Made by a program: the position numbers and the translations under genes | In this document: positions 59,755 through 64,000 of the stretch, piece by piece | Position numbering within the stretch: the stretch's first letter is position 1 | Layout of the letters: the number at the start of each line of letters is the position of its first letter | The notes under the pieces: generated by a model | Database searches by the model: none | Told to the model about the DNA's origin: nothing | Seen by the model: only the letters and a program-made list of their open reading frames with translations | Assembly: GCF_003815675.1 (NCBI RefSeq) | Contig: NZ_CP033918.1 | Coordinates: 3,472,001-3,536,000 of the forward strand | DNA length: 64,000 bases | Direction: 5' to 3' | DNA from: Chryseobacterium sp. G0186 | GTDB taxonomy: Bacteria > Bacteroidota > Bacteroidia > Flavobacteriales > Weeksellaceae

Positions 59755-60753
59755 CTATTCTGCAGTATGTTTATCTACACTGGTTACATTTTCCGGAGTC
59801 CATTCCACTCTTTTTACAAAATCCTTTTCGCGGACAGGGCATTTCTCAATCTGACATACAGAACATGAAATCGGCTTGCAGTCGTCCATATGGAAATTGA
59901 ATTCAATATTACGTTTGATGTTCTTTGCTAAAAGAATAATAACTTTTTCCATTTCACTATGCGCATCACGAAGATCATAATACCAGGGAAGAGTAATATG
60001 GGCATCAATGTGAAGTGAGGCACCAAATTGCTGGATTTTCATATTATGTACATCTATCCATTCTGTTCTTCGGTTTTCTTCAAGGATTCTGATGACCTGG
60101 TTTAATATTTCCGGATCCTGTTCATCCATAATGCCACTCAGGGATTTACGTACAATTTTATAGCCTACAAATATGATGTAAAAACCAAAAATTAAAGCGA
60201 CCACGGAGTCCAGCCAATAGATTTTTGTAAAGTATACAATGATTAAACTGAGGACTACTCCTAGTGTTGTAATGGTATCAGATTGTAAATGTTTTCCGGA
60301 AGAGATCAGAACCAGTGAGTTCTCCCTTTCTCCTTTTTTTATGGAAATATATCCCAGGAGGTAATTAATAATAGCGGTAGCTGCAATAATCCATATTCCC
60401 AAGTCTATTTTGCTCAGGGTCTTTCCTACGATAAGGCTGTGGATTCCTTCGTAGATGATCATAAGGCCTGCAATAGCAATGAGAGCACCTTCGATACCGG
60501 AGGTTACAAATTCTACTTTACCGTGACCGTATGGATGATCATCATCTTTAGGTTTTGCTGCGAGATGTAGAGAATAAAGCCCCATGAATGCACTGATGAC
60601 GTTGACGATACTTTCCATGGCATCAGAAAATACGGCATCGGAATTGGTGAGCTTCCATGCAATGATTTTTCCAATAAAAAGAATAACTCCAAATGCAGCA
60701 ATGATCTTTTGGAATCCTATTTTGTCTTTATGGGTGTTCTTTGGGGTATTCAT
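59755..60753 (-). CDS. Cation diffusion facilitator (CDF) family metal transporter
   Basis: 332 residues. Six TM helices; the zinc-site residues are in NSDAVFSDAMESIVN (TM2) and HLQSDTITTLG (TM5), and DDDHPYGHGKVEF is the family motif between them. The cytoplasmic domain ends in DDCKPISCSVCQIEKCPVREKD, a cluster of four Cys unusual for the core family. It exports Zn2+, Fe2+ or similar by proton antiport across the inner membrane. Confidence 0.92.
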   Translation of the reverse strand: MNTPKNTHKDKIGFQKIIAAFGVILFIGKIIAWKLTNSDAVFSDAMESIVNVISAFMGLYSLHLAAKPKDDDHPYGHGKVEFVTSGIEGALIAIAGLMIIYEGIHSLIVGKTLSKIDLGIWIIAATAIINYLLGYISIKKGERENSLVLISSGKHLQSDTITTLGVVLSLIIVYFTKIYWLDSVVALIFGFYIIFVGYKIVRKSLSGIMDEQDPEILNQVIRILEENRRTEWIDVHNMKIQQFGASLHIDAHITLPWYYDLRDAHSEMEKVIILLAKNIKRNIEFNFHMDDCKPISCSVCQIEKCPVREKDFVKRVEWTPENVTSVDKHTAE

Positions 60754-60763
60754 AAGTTGTTTG

Positions 60764-60796
60764 ATAAAAAAAAGAATCTCAATTCTGAGACTCTTT
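60764..60796 (-). terminator. Rho-independent terminator of asd
   Basis: AAAGAATCTCA (60771-60781) pairs with TGAGACTCTTT (60786-60796), one mismatch, followed by T on the minus strand. 15 nt after the asd stop. Confidence 0.8.
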
Positions 60797-60810
60797 TTTA
60801 TTTTGTTAGT

Positions 60811-61803
60811 TTATACTAAGTTGTTTGCTACAAGGTATTCTGCAATTTGTACAGCGTTTGTTGCGGCTCCTTTCCTTAGGTTATCTGCTACAATCCAGAG
60901 GTTAAGCGTTTTTGGCTGCGAAAGGTCTCGTCTTATTCTTCCTACGAAGACTTCATCCTTGCCTTCTAAGTAGAATGGCATCGGGTAGTGGTTGTTTTTC
61001 ACGTCATCCATTACTACAACTCCCGGAGTTTCAGATAAGATTTTTCTTACTTCATCCAATTCAAATTCATTTTCAAATTCGATGTTTACACTTTCTGAGT
61101 GGCCTCCCTGAACGGGAACTCTTACTGCTGTTGCTGTCAAATTGAATGTGTCATCCCCTAAAATCTTTTTAGGCTCTTTCATCAACTTGATTTCCTCTTT
61201 AGTATAATCATCGTCTGCAAATACATCACAATGAGGCAGTGCATTCTTGAAGATTTGATAAGGATATACCTTAGCGATGGACTCGTCACCGCTGATCTCT
61301 CCGTTTAGCTGATCTACAGCTGCTTTACCTGTTCCTGTTACAGACTGGTAGGTAGAAACAATAACTCTCTTTAAATCATATTTTTTGTTCAAAGGTCCTA
61401 GAACCATTACCAACTGAATGGTAGAACAGTTCGGATTTGCAATAATCTTGTCTTCTTTGGTTAAGACATCAGCATTGATCTCAGGAACCACCAATTTTTT
61501 ATCAGGATCCATTCTCCATGCTGAGGAATTATCGATTACTGTTGTTCCTGCTTCTGCAAATAATGGAGCAAATTCAAGGGAAGTAGAACCTCCGGCAGAG
61601 AAGATCGCAATATCCGGTTTGGCAGCTATAGCGTCTTTCATGCTTACAATCGTAAATTCCTTCTGTTTATACTTCACCTTTTTACCTACAGATCTTTCGG
61701 ATGCTACCGGAATTAATTCTGTTACAGGGAAGTTTCTCTCCTCCAAAACTTTAAGCATAACTTGTCCAACCATTCCTGTTGAACCTACTACAGCTACTTT
61801 CAT
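60811..61803 (-). CDS. asd: Aspartate-semialdehyde dehydrogenase
   Basis: 330 residues. The NADP-binding start VAVVGSTGMVGQVMLKVL, catalytic Cys126 in ANPNCSTIQLV, and VPVQGGHSESVNIEFE with the active-site His identify it. It reduces aspartyl phosphate to the semialdehyde, the branch point to lysine/diaminopimelate, threonine and methionine. Monocistronic with its own terminator. Confidence 0.95.
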   Translation of the reverse strand: MKVAVVGSTGMVGQVMLKVLEERNFPVTELIPVASERSVGKKVKYKQKEFTIVSMKDAIAAKPDIAIFSAGGSTSLEFAPLFAEAGTTVIDNSSAWRMDPDKKLVVPEINADVLTKEDKIIANPNCSTIQLVMVLGPLNKKYDLKRVIVSTYQSVTGTGKAAVDQLNGEISGDESIAKVYPYQIFKNALPHCDVFADDDYTKEEIKLMKEPKKILGDDTFNLTATAVRVPVQGGHSESVNIEFENEFELDEVRKILSETPGVVVMDDVKNNHYPMPFYLEGKDEVFVGRIRRDLSQPKTLNLWIVADNLRKGAATNAVQIAEYLVANNLV

Positions 61804-61875
61804 TGATTTAATTAAAAATTTAAGTTAAACTATTATATAAATTATAACGCATAATGTATAATTTCTTTATCTATT

Positions 61876-62307
61876 TTAAGCCCCAAAGACTTTTGTCCAA
61901 GGGAATGCGAATGCAAATAAACCTACTGCGATCAATCCCATAATGGTAATTCCCAGGGAAATCGTATCGTTGGATTTTACTTTTTTATTGATGATTGTCA
62001 TCAATACTGCTGCAATAAGCATAGAGAATGGATGTTCAACATATTGAAATCTTAATGCTGAATTTTTCATTACTTCACCCATATTCAATCCTCCGCTAAA
62101 AGTAGTCACCAACATGATGATCCCTATTAGAAACTGAACGTGGAAGAAGATCATTGTGAAAAGAGTTGTTTTCTTTAAAAACTTGTTTACTTTTCCGCTG
62201 AAACCGAACATGGTAGCCAACAGTGCAATGATAAATAACGCCACCAAAAGAAGTTCAAGATACCCGAATCCTTTGTGGGCACTAAGTAAAATTTTGTAAA
62301 AATCCAT
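61876..62307 (-). CDS. Four-TM hypothetical membrane protein
   Basis: 143 residues from the ATG at 62307; the frame is open to 62352, but a -7 element at 62327-62334 lies in between. Four TM helices: GYLELLLVALFIIALLATMFG, TTLFTMIFFHVQFLIGIIMLV, HPFSMLIAAVLMTIINKK and TISLGITIMGLIAVGLFAF. Conserved His residues (MIFFHVQF, VEHPFS) could bind heme, as in small cytochrome-b-like proteins, but no canonical motif is present. Family unknown to me. Confidence 0.75.
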   Translation of the reverse strand: MDFYKILLSAHKGFGYLELLLVALFIIALLATMFGFSGKVNKFLKKTTLFTMIFFHVQFLIGIIMLVTTFSGGLNMGEVMKNSALRFQYVEHPFSMLIAAVLMTIINKKVKSNDTISLGITIMGLIAVGLFAFAFPWTKVFGA

Positions 62308-62326
62308 AATCCTATTTTTTTGTACA

Positions 62327-62334
62327 CAAAGATA
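62327..62334 (-). promoter_or_regulatory. -7 element (TATCTTTG) of the four-TM gene
   Basis: Plus-strand CAAAGATA reads TATCTTTG; it lies 19 nt before the ATG at 62307, deciding that start. Confidence 0.65.
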
Positions 62335-62339
62335 ACAAA

Positions 62340-62362
62340 AATCCCGGCTCAAAGCCGGGATT
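62340..62362 (-). terminator. Rho-independent terminator of the right-edge TonB receptor
   Basis: AATCCCGGCT (62340-62349) and AGCCGGGATT (62353-62362) with a 3-nt loop; T follows on the minus strand. 30 nt after the stop. Confidence 0.85.
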
Positions 62363-62391
62363 CGTATTTATAAAATCTAATATTGTGATAA

Positions 62392-64000
62392 TTAGAAGTT
62401 GAATGATAAAGTTGTAGACCAAGTTCTTCCGAATCCGAAGAAAACTCTGTTTCCGTCAGCAATACCTTTATAAGTTCTTCCTGCTTCTTGGTAAGTTTTA
62501 CCGTTATCAGGATCTTTAGCATTGTTAATTTTATCAGTTGCTTTGATATTGGTTACACCATCCTGAATATAAGTTGTGTCAAACAAGTTGTAAACGTTTA
62601 CACCAATGGTGAAATACTGGCTTTCGTTTTTCAGTTTAATCTTATAAGATGCTCCTACGTTGAATAGATTGAAATCAGGTAATTTTAGAGCTTCGTTTCC
62701 TGGCTTTGTAAAGTCATTCACGTTCATTGCAGAATATACTTTTCCAACATACTGCCAAGTACCATAAATTCTAAGATCTGTTACCGGTGTGATGGTAGCT
62801 CCCAATGAAGCTGTTGTTTGTGGAACACTGTTATTGGTACCTCCTACATTTACTTTATCTAGGTAAAGAGTAGATGTATTAGATCCGTTTGTTTCAAGTG
62901 GAGTATTGTCATCCTGGAAGTTAGATCCAGATGCATTTCCTTTGTATTTGTAATCTCCCCAAGAGTACATCCCTTGTAATTCTAGGAATCTGTTTACTTT
63001 ATAAACTGCTTCTGCTTCAATACCCTGGTGAAGTTGAGTAATTCCACTGATTTCAGAATATCCTCTGATTCCGTTTCCGAAGTCTACACTTCCTCTTCTG
63101 AACCATCTGTCTTTCCACTCAGTTCTGTATACGTTAACTTTTGCATTGAAGTTAGATGTTTTGAATCCGTAACCTAATTCAACAGAGAAAATTTTCTCAT
63201 TAGTTAAGTTAGGGTTAACTACCTGCTGGTTACTTGGGTATACAGAGTTCATCAAAGGCTGCTTGCTATAGTAACCAACGTTAGCAAATACGTTGTGGTT
63301 ATTGTTGATGTTATAGTTAGCACCCCCTTTAATGTTATAACCAAAAAGGTTTTTAAATCCTGTTTTTCTGTCTACAGTTTGTCCTTGCTGAACAGAACCT
63401 GGCTTTACAAAGTCATCAATTCTTTGGTATCCTTGGTTGGAAACGGAACCTTGTAAATAAGCAGTTAACTTTTCAGCAGTATACTCTACTTGTCCGAAAC
63501 CACTGTACCATAATACTTCCCCATCATTACTGAAAGCAATTCTGTCTTCCATTGGAGCGTTTGATCCACCGAATGGGTTCCAGTTTAACTTTTGGTAGTC
63601 ATACGTATTACGAACGATATTATTAGCAGGTAAGTTTTTGTTGAAACTATCTGTATAACCTTTTGCTCCATATAGATCAGAAACTACCTGATAGTGGTAT
63701 CCGTAGTAGTATCTGTCATCAGTACCTACAGAGAAATTCCAGTTATCATTGATTTTGTGTTGGAAGTTCATTAAGATCCCGTACCAGTTGTGAGAGTTCA
63801 CACTTGAGCTACGGATCAATGTATTTCCTGCTGCACCTATCGTTGGGTTTACAGCTCCATTCGCTGCATAGATTGAGTTAAAGTTATAGTGTCCTTCATT
63901 ATCAACAAAGTCCTGCATTCCCTTTCCTCCTACTTTACCTTGGTTTCTGGCACCACCACCACGTCCGTTAGACATGTAAGCTACCGTACTTAAAGTAGAT
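62392..64000 (-). CDS. TonB-dependent receptor, C-terminal part (5' end outside window)
   Basis: The frame has no stop up to position 64000, so an ATG at 63975 is internal and the N-terminal signal, plug and first barrel strands lie outside. About 535 residues of barrel are visible: repeated beta-strand pairs (NISVELGYGFKTSNFNAKVNVYRTEW-like region), FLELQGMYSWGDYKY, ASLGATITPVTDLRIYGTWQYVGKVYS, KLPDFNLFNVGASYKI and YFTIGVNVYNLFDTTYIQDG, ending RTWSTTLSFNF with the terminal Phe expected for BamA recognition. An outer-membrane transporter; substrate not predictable from this part. Confidence 0.9.
   Translation of the reverse strand, partial: STLSTVAYMSNGRGGGARNQGKVGGKGMQDFVDNEGHYNFNSIYAANGAVNPTIGAAGNTLIRSSSVNSHNWYGILMNFQHKINDNWNFSVGTDDRYYYGYHYQVVSDLYGAKGYTDSFNKNLPANNIVRNTYDYQKLNWNPFGGSNAPMEDRIAFSNDGEVLWYSGFGQVEYTAEKLTAYLQGSVSNQGYQRIDDFVKPGSVQQGQTVDRKTGFKNLFGYNIKGGANYNINNNHNVFANVGYYSKQPLMNSVYPSNQQVVNPNLTNEKIFSVELGYGFKTSNFNAKVNVYRTEWKDRWFRRGSVDFGNGIRGYSEISGITQLHQGIEAEAVYKVNRFLELQGMYSWGDYKYKGNASGSNFQDDNTPLETNGSNTSTLYLDKVNVGGTNNSVPQTTASLGATITPVTDLRIYGTWQYVGKVYSAMNVNDFTKPGNEALKLPDFNLFNVGASYKIKLKNESQYFTIGVNVYNLFDTTYIQDGVTNIKATDKINNAKDPDNGKTYQEAGRTYKGIADGNRVFFGFGRTWSTTLSFNF

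Noticed and set aside
63976..64000. ATG at 63975 as the start of the right-edge TonB receptor
   Set aside because: The frame stays open through position 64000 and no signal peptide or plug follows this ATG, so the gene is truncated by the window edge.

Overview
The window looks like a chromosomal segment of a Bacteroidota species in the class Flavobacteriia, most like Chryseobacterium or a close relative. The DNA is AT-rich. Many genes are preceded by the Bacteroidota -7 promoter element TAnnTTTG. Three secreted proteins end in type IX secretion (T9SS) C-terminal sorting tails. There are three TonB-dependent receptors, and lineage-typical families are present (DUF4271, DUF4293, DUF4296, DUF5689, XrtF, GxxExxY). 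I saw no rRNA, tRNA, CRISPR array or complete insertion sequence. Both ends cut through genes: a GH92 mannosidase on the left and a TonB-dependent receptor on the right.

Positions 1-11130 form a locus for degrading high-mannose N-glycans. It holds a partial GH92, a GH125 alpha-1,6-mannosidase, two tandem EndoH/EndoF1-type GH18 endoglycosidases with FN3, LamG and T9SS tails, a ROK sugar kinase, a complete GH92 alpha-mannosidase with the alpha-1,2 signature residues, and a mannose-6-phosphate-isomerase-like cupin. Together they could free N-glycans, trim them to mannose, and phosphorylate and isomerise the mannose.

Positions 11130-15000 (minus strand) hold a putative metal (copper-like) operon: a lipoprotein with three His/Cys repeats, a small Cys-rich exported protein, and a TonB receptor with two N-terminal HMA domains. 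Next come a two-component system (15053-17391), an SRPBCC protein, a three-gene operon of paralogous exported proteins (18201-20758), oligopeptidase B, hemD with its DUF4271 partner, a Dpm1-like mannosyltransferase, a DUF4296 lipoprotein, tgt, an LptF/G permease, birA, and rsfS-ftsH-LUD-cdsA-psd.

Positions 34500-38900 contain what I consider the most novel structure. Three transcription units are a membrane-anchored LuxR-like regulator, a pair of small HTH proteins, and a large secreted protein. Each is preceded by a 32-nt element, 23 of whose 32 positions are invariant, and each element lies 32-33 nt upstream of a -7 box. This looks like a small autoregulated regulon.

The right part holds an MsbA-like ABC exporter, an M28 peptidase, DUF4293 divergent from rho (Q/N/H-rich insert), superoxide dismutase, a VWA T9SS protein, a divergent extracellular nuclease-like locus (EEP phosphatase; TonB receptor plus DUF5689 lipoprotein), a cell-wall-sugar recycling cluster (AmgK-like kinase, RapZ-C, MurU-like, LOG) interrupted by a GxxExxY gene flanked by inverted repeats, exosortase XrtF with its partner, a CDF metal exporter, asd, a small membrane protein and the truncated TonB receptor. 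Start codons were re-chosen where promoters, signal peptides or gene overlaps argued for it. All family calls are by eye, without database searches.
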